NCBI RefSeq assembly: GCF_005281615.1
Contig: NZ_SZZM01000004.1
Location: 62,001 to 126,000, forward strand
Direction of reading: 5' to 3'
DNA: 64,000 bases
Origin: Rhodoligotrophos defluvii
GTDB lineage: Bacteria > Pseudomonadota > Alphaproteobacteria > Rhizobiales > Im1
In this document: positions 1 through 9,323 of the stretch, one piece after another
Layout of the letters: the number at the start of each line of letters is the position of its first letter
Position numbering within the stretch: position 1 is the first letter of the stretch
The notes under the pieces: model-generated
Databases searched by the model: none
Told to the model about the DNA's origin: nothing
Seen by the model: only the letters and a program-made list of their open reading frames with translations
Made by a program: the position numbers and the translations under genes

Positions 1-142
1 GCGCTCGGTCAAGGTCGGCGATGCTCGCATGCGCCACGGTGCCGATTTGGCTCTCACTGGCGGGGTTGATGACCGGATCGGCCTTGCCGTCGGCGCTCGG
101 AGTCCATTTGCCGTCGATATGAAGCAGAACGTCGGAATACAT
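1..142 (-). CDS. Aldehyde dehydrogenase, N-terminal part (runs off the left edge)
   Basis: Reading leftward from an ATG at 142, the frame stays open for 47 codons to the edge. It begins MYSDVLLHIDGKWTPSADGK and continues with a PVINPASESQIGTVAHAS stretch. The pattern 'I-x-G-x-W ... NPA(T/S) ... IG' is typical of the N-terminus of NAD(P)-dependent aldehyde dehydrogenases of the succinate-semialdehyde dehydrogenase type. The catalytic Cys and Glu lie outside the window, so the substrate cannot be assigned. The CoA-transferase gene upstream is on the same strand and ends about 40 bp before this start, so the two are probably co-transcribed. Confidence 0.7.
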   Translation of the reverse strand, partial: MYSDVLLHIDGKWTPSADGKADPVINPASESQIGTVAHASIADLDRA

Positions 143-181
143 ATTGGCCTTTCTCGCCCGCCCGCTGCGGGGCCGAAGTGC

Positions 182-1432
182 TCACGCGGGTTCTTGTGCG
201 GCCGTATATAGGCCGATCGCCCCGGTCTCGCGAAGATGCTGGATTGTCGCTTCGTCGTAGCCGAGCACCTCGCGCAATACGCGGGCGGTATCCTGCCCCA
301 GCATCGGCGGCGGCAGCGGCGCCGCCTCCCGCTGGGCAGCGAGCCCGTGGGCCGGGCGCACCAGCCGCACCGGACCAAGCTGCGGGTGCTCCAGCGTCTG
401 CACCACCTCGCGCTCGCGCGCATTGGCGCTGGCGAATGCCTCCGGCACCGTCTGCACCATGCCGGCCGGAACGCTGGCCGCTGCGCAGGCCTCCATCCAG
501 TGAGCGCGGGTGCGCGTCCTCAGGATCTCGCGAATCGTCGGAAGCAGCGCATCGCGGTGGGTCGCCCGTCCGCTCGCCGTGACGAAACGCGGGTCAGCCG
601 CGAGGTCGGGCCGGCCGATCACCTCCCGGCAGAAGGCGGCAAATTGCCGGTCGTTGCCCACCGCCAGCGCAAAATTGCCGTCCGACGTCTCGAAAATCTC
701 ATACGGAACCACGCTCGGATGGGCATTGCCGTAGCGGCGCGGCACCACCCCGGCGTTGAGATAGGCCGCCCCCACATTGATCAGCAGGTTGAGGGCGCAT
801 TCGAACATGGCCACGTCGAGATGCTGGCCGCGCCCGGTCCGCTCGCGCTCGAACAGCGCCGCCATCACCGATTGGGCGGCCACCATGCCGGCAACCGTAT
901 CGGTCACCGCCACGCCCATGCGCAAGGGGTCGCCATCCTGCTGGCCGGTGATCGACATGAGGCCGCTCTCCGCCTGCACGATGAAATCGTAGCCCGGGCG
1001 CTGCGCATCCGGTCCGGTCTGTCCGTAGCCCGAGATCGAGCAATAGACCAGGCGCGGGTTGATGGCGGAAAGCTGCGACCAGCCCACGCCGAGGCGCTCG
1101 GCGGTGCCGGTACGGAAGTTTTCCACCACAACGTCCGCCTTCGCTGCCAGCGCCCGCACGATCGCGAGGCCCCCATCGGATTTGAGGTCCACCGCGATGC
1201 TCTGCTTGCCGCGGTTGGCGCAGAGGTAATAGGTGGAGGTGCCCTTGTAGCTCGGCACCGACCAGGCGCGCGTATCGTCGCCCCCGTCGATGTTCTCGAT
1301 CTTCCACACCTCGGCACCGAGATCGGCCAGGGTCAGCGTGCACCACGGGCCCGACAGCACCCGCGACAGGTCGAGCACCTTGATGCCCGCCAGCGGCAGG
1401 GCGCGTTTCGCCTCCTCGTCCTGCTCGGCCAC
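182..1432 (-). CDS. CaiB/BaiF (family III) CoA-transferase
   Basis: A 416-residue protein, normal for class III CoA-transferases, which move CoA between acyl-CoA and a free carboxylic acid through an aspartyl-CoA intermediate. The N-terminus [17 protein letters not shown], the segment VDLKSDGG and the block [17 protein letters not shown], which holds the expected catalytic Asp, are family hallmarks. The start is GTG at 1432, preceded by a purine-rich GGAAGGAA. It is divergent from an IclR regulator, with a palindrome between the two, and is followed by an aldehyde dehydrogenase on the same strand. This suggests a small IclR-controlled carboxylic-acid catabolic operon. The exact acid is unknown. 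Confidence 0.9.
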   Translation of the reverse strand: MAEQDEEAKRALPLAGIKVLDLSRVLSGPWCTLTLADLGAEVWKIENIDGGDDTRAWSVPSYKGTSTYYLCANRGKQSIAVDLKSDGGLAIVRALAAKADVVVENFRTGTAERLGVGWSQLSAINPRLVYCSISGYGQTGPDAQRPGYDFIVQAESGLMSITGQQDGDPLRMGVAVTDTVAGMVAAQSVMAALFERERTGRGQHLDVAMFECALNLLINVGAAYLNAGVVPRRYGNAHPSVVPYEIFETSDGNFALAVGNDRQFAAFCREVIGRPDLAADPRFVTASGRATHRDALLPTIREILRTRTRAHWMEACAAASVPAGMVQTVPEAFASANAREREVVQTLEHPQLGPVRLVRPAHGLAAQREAAPLPPPMLGQDTARVLREVLGYDEATIQHLRETGAIGLYTAAQEPA

Positions 1433-1495
1433 GGGGGTTCCTTCCTTTCCTCGACCGTTGGACCGTGCCAGCAGCCCCCATGCGCGTCAATATGT

Positions 1496-1508
1496 GGAAT
1501 TAAATTCC
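1496..1508. promoter_or_regulatory. Probable IclR-family operator palindrome
   Basis: GGAATTAAATTCC is a 13-bp inverted repeat, perfect apart from its central base, lying between the divergent CoA-transferase and IclR genes. IclR-type proteins commonly bind short AT-centred palindromes with GGAA/TTCC arms. Binding by the adjacent regulator is inferred. Confidence 0.55.
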
Positions 1509-1551
1509 GACTCTCCTGATATGATGTGGCATTGCCGCTTGGGAGCACGAA

Positions 1552-2370
1552 TTGCGTAAGCGCAGCCTCACCTCGACCACGACGGGCCGGCCGGCGAGGC
1601 CCTCTGAGAACCAGGTCTCCACCGCGCTTGCCCGCGGGCTGGATGTGCTGCGCGCCTTCCGGGCCGGCGACGGCGCCCTGGGCAATCAGGACATCGTCCT
1701 GCGCACCGGGCTTCCGAAAGCCACCGTCTCGCGCATCACATTGACGCTGAGCTCTCTCGGCTATCTCGCCTATGACGAGGAGCTCGGCCGCTACAGTCTT
1801 GGTCCGGCCACGGTATCGCTGGGCTATACCGCGCTCAAAGGCAGCGCCGTCGTGCATATGGCGCGGCCATTGATGCAGCGGCTGGCCGACCGCACCGGTG
1901 CGGCGGTCGCCCTCGGCACCCGCGACGAGCTCGAAATGCTCTATCTCGCCAATTGTCGCTCCGACAGCCTGGTGACCCTCAGGCTCAATCCGGGATCGCG
2001 CATCCCGGTCTGGCAAACCGCCATGGGCCAAGCCTATCTCATGGGCCTCGATGAGGCTGAGTGCGAAGCCGTGCTTTCGCGGCTGGCCGCCGCCAGGCCT
2101 GGCGAGGAGGGCGCCATGCGTCGGGCCATGGAAGCTTGCGCAGCGTTTTACCGCGCCAATGGCTTCTGTGTCTCGGAAGGGCTGTGGCACAGTTATGTGA
2201 ACGCCGCCGGGGTGCCGTTCCGTCCGGCCGACGGTTCCCCGGTGGTGGCCATCACCTGCGGCGGCGTCAGCGAGCTGCTCTCGGGCCGGGCGCTGCGCGA
2301 AGAGATCGGGCCGGCGCTGGTGCGCCTCGCCGCCGAGCTCGAAGCGCGGCTTTTGGGCGATGTGCCGTAA
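1552..2370 (+). CDS. IclR-family transcriptional regulator
   Basis: A 272-residue protein. Residues 18-80 form a winged helix (LARGLDVLRAF, then a recognition region ending GLPKATVSRITLTLSSLGYL). The rest is the IclR effector-binding domain (VHMARPLMQRLADRTGA, MGQAYL, GLWHSYVNAAGVPF). The start is TTG at 1552 behind GGGAG. The gene is divergent from a CoA-transferase, and a GGAATT/AATTCC palindrome sits in the shared promoter. It probably represses the CoA-transferase/aldehyde-dehydrogenase operon in response to a small carboxylate. The ligand is unknown. Confidence 0.9.
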   Translation: MRKRSLTSTTTGRPARPSENQVSTALARGLDVLRAFRAGDGALGNQDIVLRTGLPKATVSRITLTLSSLGYLAYDEELGRYSLGPATVSLGYTALKGSAVVHMARPLMQRLADRTGAAVALGTRDELEMLYLANCRSDSLVTLRLNPGSRIPVWQTAMGQAYLMGLDEAECEAVLSRLAAARPGEEGAMRRAMEACAAFYRANGFCVSEGLWHSYVNAAGVPFRPADGSPVVAITCGGVSELLSGRALREEIGPALVRLAAELEARLLGDVP

Positions 2371-2453
2371 GAGGCGACCGGTCGGCTTGCGAAGCGGCCG
2401 CAAAGCCTGCATTGATGCTGACGGGATGAGCAACCGCAACTGAAGGAAGACCG

Positions 2454-3386
2454 ATGACCGCTGCGGATCCCTACAAGATCCTCGGGGTAGCCCGCGATGC
2501 CTCGGACAAGGACATTCAGAAAGCCTATCGGGCGCTGGCCAAGAAGCACCACCCCGACCTCAATCCGGGCGATGCGGAGGCAGAAAAGCGGTTCAAGGAA
2601 ATCTCCGTCGCCTATGATCTGCTGAGCGACCCGGAGAAGCGGGCGCGCTATGATCGCGGCGAGATCGATGCCAGCGGCAACGAGCAGGCGCAGCATTACC
2701 AGCGCCGGTATTATCGCGACTATGCGGGGGGACCGGACAACGCCTATGCCAGCAGTGGCGCCTATGCCGATTTCACCGACATGGACGACATTCTCTCCGC
2801 GTTTTTCTCTCAGCGCGGTGCGGCCGGTGCAGGCGCCCGGACGATGAACATGCGGGGACGTGACGTGCAATATCGGCTTGAGGTGGAGTTCCTGGAGGCG
2901 GTGCTCGGCGGCAAGAAGCGCTTGGCCATGCCCGATGGCTCGACCATAGACGTCACCATTCCCCCCGGCACCCGCGACGGGCAGGTGCTGCGGCTCGCCG
3001 GCAAGGGGCAGCCGGGCATAGGCCAGGGCAAGGCGGGCGATGCCCTGGTCGAGATCTCCGTGCGGCCGCACCCCGTGTTCACCCGTGATGGCGATGATAT
3101 TCGCATGGAGCTGCCGGTCACCCTCAAGGAGGCGGTGCTGGGTGGCAAGGTGCGGGCACCGACCCCGTCCGGAGCGGTGGACCTCACGCTGCCCAAATGG
3201 TCGAATACCGGCAAGGTCATGCGTTTGAAGGGCAAGGGCGTGCCCGGACGGAACGGGGCGGCCGGCGATCTCTATATAACGCTCAAGGTGGTGCTGCCCG
3301 ATGCGCCGGATCCGGAGCTCGAAGCGTTCATGAACACGTGGGCCGGCAGCTCGGCTCAGGACCCGCGGCGAGGGATGGAGGTCTAG
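2454..3386 (+). CDS. cbpA: CbpA-type DnaJ co-chaperone / curved-DNA-binding protein
   Basis: A 310-residue class II J-domain protein. The J domain is N-terminal (YKILGVARDAS, with the HPD triad in KKHHPDLNPG). A low-complexity Gly/Tyr/Ala linker follows, then two DnaJ C-terminal beta domains (GRDVQYRLEVEFLEAVLGGK; VTIPPGTRDGQVLRLAGKG). There is no DnaJ zinc-finger region, which separates it from DnaJ itself. The ATG at 2454 has AAGGAAG upstream. It abuts the cbpM-like gene, reproducing the cbpA-cbpM pair in which CbpM restrains CbpA. It is expected to stimulate DnaK and bind DNA. Confidence 0.9.
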   Translation: MTAADPYKILGVARDASDKDIQKAYRALAKKHHPDLNPGDAEAEKRFKEISVAYDLLSDPEKRARYDRGEIDASGNEQAQHYQRRYYRDYAGGPDNAYASSGAYADFTDMDDILSAFFSQRGAAGAGARTMNMRGRDVQYRLEVEFLEAVLGGKKRLAMPDGSTIDVTIPPGTRDGQVLRLAGKGQPGIGQGKAGDALVEISVRPHPVFTRDGDDIRMELPVTLKEAVLGGKVRAPTPSGAVDLTLPKWSNTGKVMRLKGKGVPGRNGAAGDLYITLKVVLPDAPDPELEAFMNTWAGSSAQDPRRGMEV

Positions 3387-3722
3387 ATGCTCACCATCAC
3401 CGAGTTCAAGATGCGTGTCAGAGTGGAGAACCAGCAGCTGCACCGCTGGGTCGAGGCGGGCTGGATCATTCCCGTCGAGCAGGATGGCCAGCCCCGCTAC
3501 TCCGAGCTCGACGTGGCCCGCGCCGCCCTGATCCGCGACCTGCAGCACGAGCTTGGGGTGAATGCCGAGGGCATCGACGTGATCCTCGGCCTGCTCGACC
3601 AGCTGCACGGGCTCCGTGCCACGGTCAGCGACCTCATGGAAGCCTTGTGTGCCCAGCCGCCCTCGGTTCGCGAGAAGCTCGTTGCCGATGCCCTGCGCCT
3701 CAAGGACAGCCGCCGCAGATAG
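3387..3722 (+). CDS. cbpM: CbpM-like chaperone modulator (MerR-like HTH)
   Basis: A 111-residue protein whose ATG directly follows the cbpA stop codon. The N-terminal half (residues 1-55, LHRWVEAGWIIPVEQDGQPRY then a predicted helical region) resembles the MerR-like helix-turn-helix of CbpM. The C-terminal half is helical (GIDVILGLLDQLHGLRATVSDL). In E. coli, CbpM binds the J domain of CbpA and inhibits it. The tight pairing with cbpA supports the same role here. Similarity is recognised from pattern and context, so identification is good but not certain. Confidence 0.8.
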   Translation: MLTITEFKMRVRVENQQLHRWVEAGWIIPVEQDGQPRYSELDVARAALIRDLQHELGVNAEGIDVILGLLDQLHGLRATVSDLMEALCAQPPSVREKLVADALRLKDSRRR

Positions 3723-3762
3723 AACGGATTTCGCCGATCACCCCCTAAGCAGGCTCCAATTC

Positions 3763-4407
3763 ATGTCAGAACCCACCCTTCGCGCCGCCATCGTGCCGGT
3801 CACCTTGTTCCAACAGAACTGCACCCTCTTGTGGTGCGCGCAAACCAATCGCGGCGCGGTGATTGATCCGGGAGGCGATCTCGACCGGGTGCGGCAGGCG
3901 ATTGCCCAGACTGGTATGGCTGTCGAGAAGATCGTGCTGACCCACGGCCATATCGACCACGCCGGCGGGGCTGCCGAGTTGAAGGAGGCCCTGGGCGTCG
4001 ACATCGAGGGTCCGCACGAGGCGGATCTGTTTCTGCTGCAGGCCCTGGAGCAGACCGGGCGCGGCTATGGCATGATGGACGCCCGCAATGTGGTGCCCGA
4101 CCGCTGGCTCAAGGACGGCGATGTCCTGCAGATCGGAAATCAGAGCTTCGATGTTCTTCATTGCCCCGGCCATTCGCCGGGCAGCGTCGTTTTCGTCAAT
4201 GCTGAAAATCGGCTGGCCATTGTGGGCGATGTGCTGTTTGCCGGCTCCATCGGCCGCACCGACCTGCCGGGCGGCAACCATGACACTCTGCTCCGGTCCA
4301 TCCGCGATCAGCTCATGCCGTTGCCCGACGACTATGCCTTCATCTGCGGGCACGGGCCCACAAGCACCATCGGCCGGGAACGGGCGACGAACCCATTCCT
4401 CGTCTGA
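3763..4407 (+). CDS. MBL-fold metallo-hydrolase (glyoxalase II-like)
   Basis: A 214-residue cytosolic metallo-beta-lactamase-fold hydrolase. The metal motif H-x-H-x-D-H is seen in LTHGHIDHAGG, the next His in CPGHSPGSVVF, the bridging Asp in AIVGDVLFAGSIGR, and the last His in ICGHGP. Family members hydrolyse thioesters or related substrates; this short form is often annotated as a glyoxalase II-like enzyme. The frame is open further upstream, but the ATG at 3763 (MSEPTLRAAIVPVTLFQQNC) matches the usual family start. It follows cbpM and precedes cobF. The physiological substrate is unknown. Confidence 0.88.
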   Translation: MSEPTLRAAIVPVTLFQQNCTLLWCAQTNRGAVIDPGGDLDRVRQAIAQTGMAVEKIVLTHGHIDHAGGAAELKEALGVDIEGPHEADLFLLQALEQTGRGYGMMDARNVVPDRWLKDGDVLQIGNQSFDVLHCPGHSPGSVVFVNAENRLAIVGDVLFAGSIGRTDLPGGNHDTLLRSIRDQLMPLPDDYAFICGHGPTSTIGRERATNPFLV

Positions 4408-4415
4408 GGCGGCGC

Positions 4416-5180
4416 GTGCGCAAGGTCTATGTCATCGGCATCGGCGCGGGCGATCCCGAGCACGTGACGGTTCAGGCGATCGAGGCCTTGAACAGGGTCG
4501 ATGTGTTCTTCGCCATGGACAAGGGGCCGGCCAAGGCGGACCTGCTGCGGCTGCGCACCGAGATCTGCCGGCGCTTTATCCGCGGCCGGCAGTACCGCAC
4601 GGTTGAGGTGGCCGACCCGGTGCGCGACAAGGCAGCGGCGGATTACCATGCGGGTGTGCGGGCGTGGCACGGGCAGCGCGCGGTGATCTACGAGGCGCTG
4701 ATTCGCGACGAGCTGGACGAGGACGGGTGCGGCGCCTTTCTCAGCTGGGGCGAGCCGTCGCTCTATGACAGCACGCTGCGCATCCTCGATCAGGTGGCGG
4801 CGCGCGGCAACGTCGCCTTCACCTACGAGATGATCCCGGGCATCAGCAGCCTGCAGGTGCTGGTGGCGCGGCACCGGATTCCCATGAACCGCATCGGCGA
4901 GAGCATCCGCATCACCACCGGCAGGCAGCTGGCGGAGGGCCAGGTTCGCCCGATCGACAACGTGTTCGTGATGCTGGATGGGGAATGTGCCTTCAAACGC
5001 TGTGTGGGCGATGATCTTCTGATCTATTGGGGCGCCTATCTCGGCACCGACAAGGAGCTTCTCATCGCCGGCCCGCTCGATGCGGTGGCCGGTCGCATCG
5101 AACAGGTGAGGGCCGAGGCGCGTGCCCGCCACGGCTGGATCATGGATGCCTATCTGCTGCGCCGCCCGGGCAAGATGTGA
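4416..5180 (+). CDS. cobF: Precorrin-6A synthase (deacetylating), CobF
   Basis: A 254-residue tetrapyrrole methylase-fold enzyme. It starts at GTG 4416 with MRKVYVIGIGAGDPEHVTVQ, the SAM-binding loop, and continues AIEALNRVDVFFAMDKG, characteristic of CobF. A second methylase signature is seen in EMIPGISSLQVLVARHRI. CobF performs the C-1 methylation with loss of the acetyl group in aerobic cobalamin synthesis, a route common in alphaproteobacteria. No other cob genes lie nearby, so the gene stands apart from the pathway's main cluster. Confidence 0.9.
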   Translation: MRKVYVIGIGAGDPEHVTVQAIEALNRVDVFFAMDKGPAKADLLRLRTEICRRFIRGRQYRTVEVADPVRDKAAADYHAGVRAWHGQRAVIYEALIRDELDEDGCGAFLSWGEPSLYDSTLRILDQVAARGNVAFTYEMIPGISSLQVLVARHRIPMNRIGESIRITTGRQLAEGQVRPIDNVFVMLDGECAFKRCVGDDLLIYWGAYLGTDKELLIAGPLDAVAGRIEQVRAEARARHGWIMDAYLLRRPGKM

Positions 5181-5355
5181 GCATGATCCACCCGCGCTGG
5201 GGCATTCGCACGGGCGCCTCCGGTAGAGCGCATGGGGCGGATGATGCTGTCTGTCCGCCTCCGTTCTGATATGCTACCGAGCTGATTTGCCGGTGGCGCG
5301 GATGGCCGGCCCTCCTGGTCGCCCGCTGTCACATACGCCGCAATGGAGTGCTGGC

Positions 5356-5715
5356 TTGAAGCGCATCCTCTCATGGATCTTGGGCATCCCCGTCGCTCTC
5401 TTCGTCATTGTCGTGGCCGTCGCCAACCGGCGGCCGGTGGTGTTCTCCCTCGACCCCTTCGAGATGGAACGGCCGTGGTTTTCCGTTGAGATGCCCCTCT
5501 ACGCCCTTCTTGTCGCCACCATCATCCTGGGTATGCTGATCGGCGGCACATCCGCCTGGATCAGCCAGGGGAAGTGGCGCCGGGAAGCGCGCCTGCGCCG
5601 CCAGGAGGTGCGCAGGCTGGAATCGGAGCGGGATCTCAGCCGTGCTCAGACACAGCAGCAGACGCCGCCTGTGCCGCGCACCACGCAGGTGCCCGCACCG
5701 CTCCACCCTGTATGA
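5356..5715 (+). CDS. LapA-domain inner-membrane protein
   Basis: A small integral membrane protein of about 119 residues. A first hydrophobic segment (ILGIPVALFVIVVAVANRR, residues about 6-24) is followed by NRRPVVFSLDPFE, then a second membrane segment (YALLVATIILGMLIGG) and a basic coiled-coil tail (RREARLRRQEVRRLESERD). This topology and the 'N-R-x-x-V-x-x-S-x-D-P' turn are typical of LapA/YciS-type lipopolysaccharide assembly proteins. A TTG at 5356 with GGAG upstream is preferred; the frame is open to a TTG at 5287. Confidence 0.75.
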   Translation: MKRILSWILGIPVALFVIVVAVANRRPVVFSLDPFEMERPWFSVEMPLYALLVATIILGMLIGGTSAWISQGKWRREARLRRQEVRRLESERDLSRAQTQQQTPPVPRTTQVPAPLHPV

Positions 5716-5728
5716 CCCTGTGAGCGCC

Positions 5729-6547
5729 ATGCGCAAGGCACTGGCTGGAGCCCTGGTGCTGATCGGGATTGCAGCAAGCACCGCGCCGGCCCAAGCGGCC
5801 GTGCGCGCCGTGGTGGGTGTCACGCCGGAAGGCGAGACCTGCTTTTTGGGCGGCGCCCAGGCCGGAAGCTTCCTGTCGGCCGAGCAGGTCGCACGGCAGG
5901 CTTCGTTCAACCAGCCCTATGTGCTCGCCAATCTCACGGGCCTGCTGCAGCAGGTAACCGCCATCGGCATGCCGGCGCTCACCGAGACGGGCGATTGCGA
6001 GGCAAGCTACATGGTCGAGCTCGCGCTGGCGGAGGGCCAGCCCGGCGCCTTCGCCGTCGCCCTGTCGGGGAGCGAGAGCGAAGCCAAAGCCTTGCTGCCG
6101 GCGAGCATCAGCCTGGAGAAGCCGGACGGCCGCGCCCGCCGCGTGCTCGGCGATCACCTCGAGGCGGCCGGCCTTGCAAAGCCCGAGCTCAAGTTCAAGC
6201 AAGTCATCTCCGTCGATCTGGACGGCGACAAGCGCGACGAGCTGATCGTCAATGCGGCCCACCTGGGCGAAGAGGGTGCCGGCCCCGGCGATTATTCCGT
6301 GCTGCTCGTCGTGAAGGGCGACGAGGTCATCCCGATCCATTCTGACGTCGTGCCGCCGGAGGACCAGCAATCCGAAATTCTGCCGGCGCTCTTGGACAAC
6401 GAGGTCGTGGCCGTGGTCGACCTGGACGGCGATGGCATCTTCGAGATCGTGAATTACAGCGCGTTCGACTTTGGTGACGGCTGGGAGCTGGTTAGCCTCA
6501 AGCAAGGCAAGGCCAAGCATCTGCTCTGGTGCGGGTGCGGCGGCTAG
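5729..6547 (+). CDS. Secreted hypothetical protein with FG-GAP/VCBS-like acidic repeats
   Basis: A 272-residue protein with a clear signal peptide (MRKALAGALVLIGIAASTAP, cleavage predicted near AQA-AVRA), so probably periplasmic. I do not recognise a catalytic family. Near the C-terminus are two acidic loops, VDLDGDKRDELIVNA and VDLDGDGIFEIVNYSAFDF. They resemble the calcium-binding D-x-D-x-D-G loops of FG-GAP/VCBS beta-propeller blades. The C-terminus ends CGCGG, with two cysteines. The ATG at 5729 is chosen because it places the signal peptide at the N-terminus; the frame is open further upstream. Confidence 0.6.
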   Translation: MRKALAGALVLIGIAASTAPAQAAVRAVVGVTPEGETCFLGGAQAGSFLSAEQVARQASFNQPYVLANLTGLLQQVTAIGMPALTETGDCEASYMVELALAEGQPGAFAVALSGSESEAKALLPASISLEKPDGRARRVLGDHLEAAGLAKPELKFKQVISVDLDGDKRDELIVNAAHLGEEGAGPGDYSVLLVVKGDEVIPIHSDVVPPEDQQSEILPALLDNEVVAVVDLDGDGIFEIVNYSAFDFGDGWELVSLKQGKAKHLLWCGCGG

Positions 6548-6657
6548 ATCACCGGGCGTGGCGGCCCCTGGCGGTTCATCTCAGGCCAGATTTTGTGCCT
6601 TTTCGGGCTGGCCTCTGCTATAAGCCCGCTCCAGGCAAATAAGACGTCGCGAGCGCC

Positions 6658-7401
6658 ATGAGCCCTTATCCGAACCCGATCTGCGTCGCCTTGGATACAC
6701 CTGATCTCGACCGGGCCGTCGGCTTGGCCCGCGCGCTCGCGGGCGCTGTGGGCTTCGTCAAGCTGGGCCTCGAATTCTTCTATGCCCACGGCGCGGCTGG
6801 TTATCAGCGCGTCGCCGAATGTGGCATTCCGGTGTTTCTCGATCTCAAGCTGCACGACATTCCCAACACGGTGGCCGGTGGTCTCCGATCGCTGATGCGC
6901 CTGCCCATCCTCCCCGCGATCGTCAATGTCCATGCCTTGGGCGGGGCGGCCATGCTGACCGCCGCCCGCGAGGCGGTCCACGCGGTGCCGTCCCCCGATC
7001 GCCCCAAGCTCGTCGCCGTCACCGTTCTCACCAGTCTCGATGCCATCGACCTTGCAACGCTCGGCTTCGACATGAGCGAGGGGGCCGACGCGGCCCATCA
7101 TGCCCTGCAGCTTGCCGCCATCGCCGCCGGTTGCGGTCTTGACGGCGTGGTGTGCGGCCCGGCGGAGGTGGCCGCCATGCGCGCGGGCTTCGGCAGGCAC
7201 TTCATGACGGTCGTGCCCGGCATCCGGCCGGGCGATGCCGCCACCGGCGATCAGAAGCGGATTGCCACACCGGGTGACGCGATCAAGGCCGGCGCCCATA
7301 TTCTGGTAGTCGGCCGGCCGATCACCGCCGCTTCCGATCCGTTGGCGGCGGTGCGGACGATCAAGGCCGAAGTCGATTTGGCGCATGAGGCAGCCGTTTG
7401 A
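6658..7401 (+). CDS. pyrF: Orotidine-5'-phosphate decarboxylase
   Basis: A 247-residue TIM-barrel enzyme converting OMP to UMP in pyrimidine synthesis. The catalytic D-x-K-x-x-D is in FLDLKLHDIPNTV (D62, K64, D67). The phosphate-binding end carries VVPGIRP and HILVVGRPIT. Length is normal for the bacterial class. The stop codon overlaps the TTG start of trpF by four bases (TTGA), indicating translational coupling of pyrF and trpF. Confidence 0.95.
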   Translation: MSPYPNPICVALDTPDLDRAVGLARALAGAVGFVKLGLEFFYAHGAAGYQRVAECGIPVFLDLKLHDIPNTVAGGLRSLMRLPILPAIVNVHALGGAAMLTAAREAVHAVPSPDRPKLVAVTVLTSLDAIDLATLGFDMSEGADAAHHALQLAAIAAGCGLDGVVCGPAEVAAMRAGFGRHFMTVVPGIRPGDAATGDQKRIATPGDAIKAGAHILVVGRPITAASDPLAAVRTIKAEVDLAHEAAV

Positions 7402-8045
7402 GCGTAAGGGTCAAGATCTGCGGCATCAGCGAGCCCGCCACTTTGCAGGCCGCCCTGGAAGCGGGTGCCGACATGGTCGGCTTCGTCTTCTATGCGCGCA
7501 GTCCCCGCAACGTGACGATCGCGCAGGCCGCCAGCCTCGCGGCGCTCGTCGGCAGGCGCGCGCGCAAGGTGGTGCTCACGGTCGATGCGGATGACGCCGC
7601 AATCGCAGCGATCGGCGCGGCGGTCTCCCCCGACTTCATCCAGGCGCACGGAGCCGAAAGCCCGGAACGTGTGGCCGAGATCGCCGAGCGCTTCGGCGTG
7701 CCGGTGATCAAGGCGGTGCGCGTGAGCGGCGCCGATGCTGCGGCGGAAGCGCGGAGCTATCGTGGTGCCGCTGAGATGGTCCTGTTCGATGCGGCGCCGC
7801 CGCGGACAGCGGCCGCGCTGCCCGGCGGCAACGGCATTGCCTTCGACTGGTCGCTCCTCGCGGCCGCCAAGCCGGAGGGGCCGTTCGTGCTCTCCGGCGG
7901 CCTCGATGCGGACAATGTGGGCGAGGCGATCCGCTTGACCGGCGCGCCCATCGTGGATGTCTCCTCCGGCGTCGAAACCGCGCCCGGCCGCAAGGATGCG
8001 GCCCTGATCAGGAATTTCATTGAGGCAGCGAAGGCTGCGGGCTAA
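7398..8045 (+). CDS. trpF: Phosphoribosylanthranilate isomerase
   Basis: A 215-residue beta/alpha-barrel enzyme catalysing the Amadori rearrangement in tryptophan synthesis. It starts at TTG 7398 ([13 protein letters not shown]), with the catalytic Cys in KICGI and the general-acid Asp in [24 protein letters not shown] and [13 protein letters not shown] are family landmarks. It lies directly upstream of trpB and trpA, the usual alphaproteobacterial order, with trpB beginning 50 bp downstream. Confidence 0.95.
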   Translation: MSVRVKICGISEPATLQAALEAGADMVGFVFYARSPRNVTIAQAASLAALVGRRARKVVLTVDADDAAIAAIGAAVSPDFIQAHGAESPERVAEIAERFGVPVIKAVRVSGADAAAEARSYRGAAEMVLFDAAPPRTAAALPGGNGIAFDWSLLAAAKPEGPFVLSGGLDADNVGEAIRLTGAPIVDVSSGVETAPGRKDAALIRNFIEAAKAAG

Positions 8046-8095
8046 GAAACCTGCGTGATCCCATCATATCGGCACGAAGTCAGCGCGATTTTCGA

Positions 8096-9319
8096 ATGAA
8101 CAAGACCGCCCCCATCGCCAACACGTTCCGCTCCGGGCCCGACGAGCGCGGTCACTTCGGCAACCATGGCGGCCGTTTCGTCGCGGAAACCTTGATGCCG
8201 CTGATCCTGTCGCTGGAGCAGGCCTACAACGCGGCCAAGGTCGACCCGGCCTTCCATGCGGAGCTTGACGGGCTGCACAAGACCTATTCGGGGCGCCCGA
8301 GCCCGCTCTATTTCGCCGAGCGGATGACGGAGCATCTCGGCGGCGCCAAGATCTACTTCAAGCGCGAGGAGCTCAATCACACCGGCTCCCACAAGATCAA
8401 CAATTGCCTGGGCCAGGTGCTGCTTGCCCGCCGCATGGGCAAGACGCGGATCATCGCGGAGACGGGCGCTGGCCAGCATGGCGTCGCGGTCGCGACCGTC
8501 TGCGCCCGCTTCGGCCTGCCCTGCGTCATCTATATGGGCGAGACCGACGTCGCCCGTCAGAAGCCCAACGTGTTCCGCATGAAGCTGCTCGGCGCCGAGG
8601 TCCGCCCGGTAACCTCCGGCTCGCGCACCCTCAAGGATGCCATGAACGAAGCCCTGCGCGACTGGGTCTCGAATGTGGAAGACACCTTCTACATCATCGG
8701 CACCGCCGCGGGGCCGCATCCCTACCCGGCCATGGTGCGCGATTTCCAGGCCATCATCGGCGAGGAGGCGCGGGCGCAGATCCTGGAGGCGGAAGGGCGG
8801 CTGCCTGATGCGTTGGTGGCGGCGGTCGGTGGCGGCTCCAATGCCATCGGCCTGTTCTATCCCTTCCTCGACGAGCGCGACGTCGCCATCTATGGCGTGG
8901 AGGCCGCCGGCCGCGGTCTGGGCACCGATGAGCATGCGGCCTCCATCAGCGGCGGCCGGCCGGGCGTGCTCCACGGCAACCGCACCTATCTGCTGCAGGA
9001 CGAGGACGGGCAGATCAAGGAGGCCCACTCCATCTCGGCCGGGCTCGACTATCCCGGCATCGGGCCGGAGCATTCCTGGCTCAATGATGTCGGCCGGGTC
9101 AAGTATGTCCCCATTACGGACCGGGAGGCCCTCGCCGCGTTCCAGAGCGTCACCCGGCTCGAGGGCATTATTCCCGCCCTCGAGAGCGCGCACGCCCTGG
9201 CCTATGTGGAGAAGCTCGCGCCCACCATGGGCAGTGACCGGATCATCATCGCCAATTTCAGCGGCCGCGGCGACAAGGACGTATTCGCCGTGGCCGACCA
9301 TCTCGGCGTGGAGATGTGA
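8096..9319 (+). CDS. trpB: Tryptophan synthase beta chain
   Basis: A 407-residue PLP enzyme joining indole and serine to make tryptophan in the alpha2-beta2 complex. The PLP lysine is K100 in [10 protein letters not shown]. The phosphate cradle is GGGSNAIG. The N-terminal [17 protein letters not shown] is the usual TrpB1 signature. It is followed four bases later by trpA, so the two subunits are translationally linked. Confidence 0.97.
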   Translation: MNKTAPIANTFRSGPDERGHFGNHGGRFVAETLMPLILSLEQAYNAAKVDPAFHAELDGLHKTYSGRPSPLYFAERMTEHLGGAKIYFKREELNHTGSHKINNCLGQVLLARRMGKTRIIAETGAGQHGVAVATVCARFGLPCVIYMGETDVARQKPNVFRMKLLGAEVRPVTSGSRTLKDAMNEALRDWVSNVEDTFYIIGTAAGPHPYPAMVRDFQAIIGEEARAQILEAEGRLPDALVAAVGGGSNAIGLFYPFLDERDVAIYGVEAAGRGLGTDEHAASISGGRPGVLHGNRTYLLQDEDGQIKEAHSISAGLDYPGIGPEHSWLNDVGRVKYVPITDREALAAFQSVTRLEGIIPALESAHALAYVEKLAPTMGSDRIIIANFSGRGDKDVFAVADHLGVEM

Positions 9320-9323
9320 GCCG

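Noticed and set aside
236-1519. Long plus-strand open frame of 427 codons opposite the CoA-transferase gene
   Set aside because: It is the antisense shadow of a clearly recognised gene in high-GC DNA; its translation has no family resemblance.
2193-3608. 471-codon minus-strand frame opposite cbpA/cbpM
   Set aside because: Shadow of cbpA and cbpM, whose products are unmistakable.
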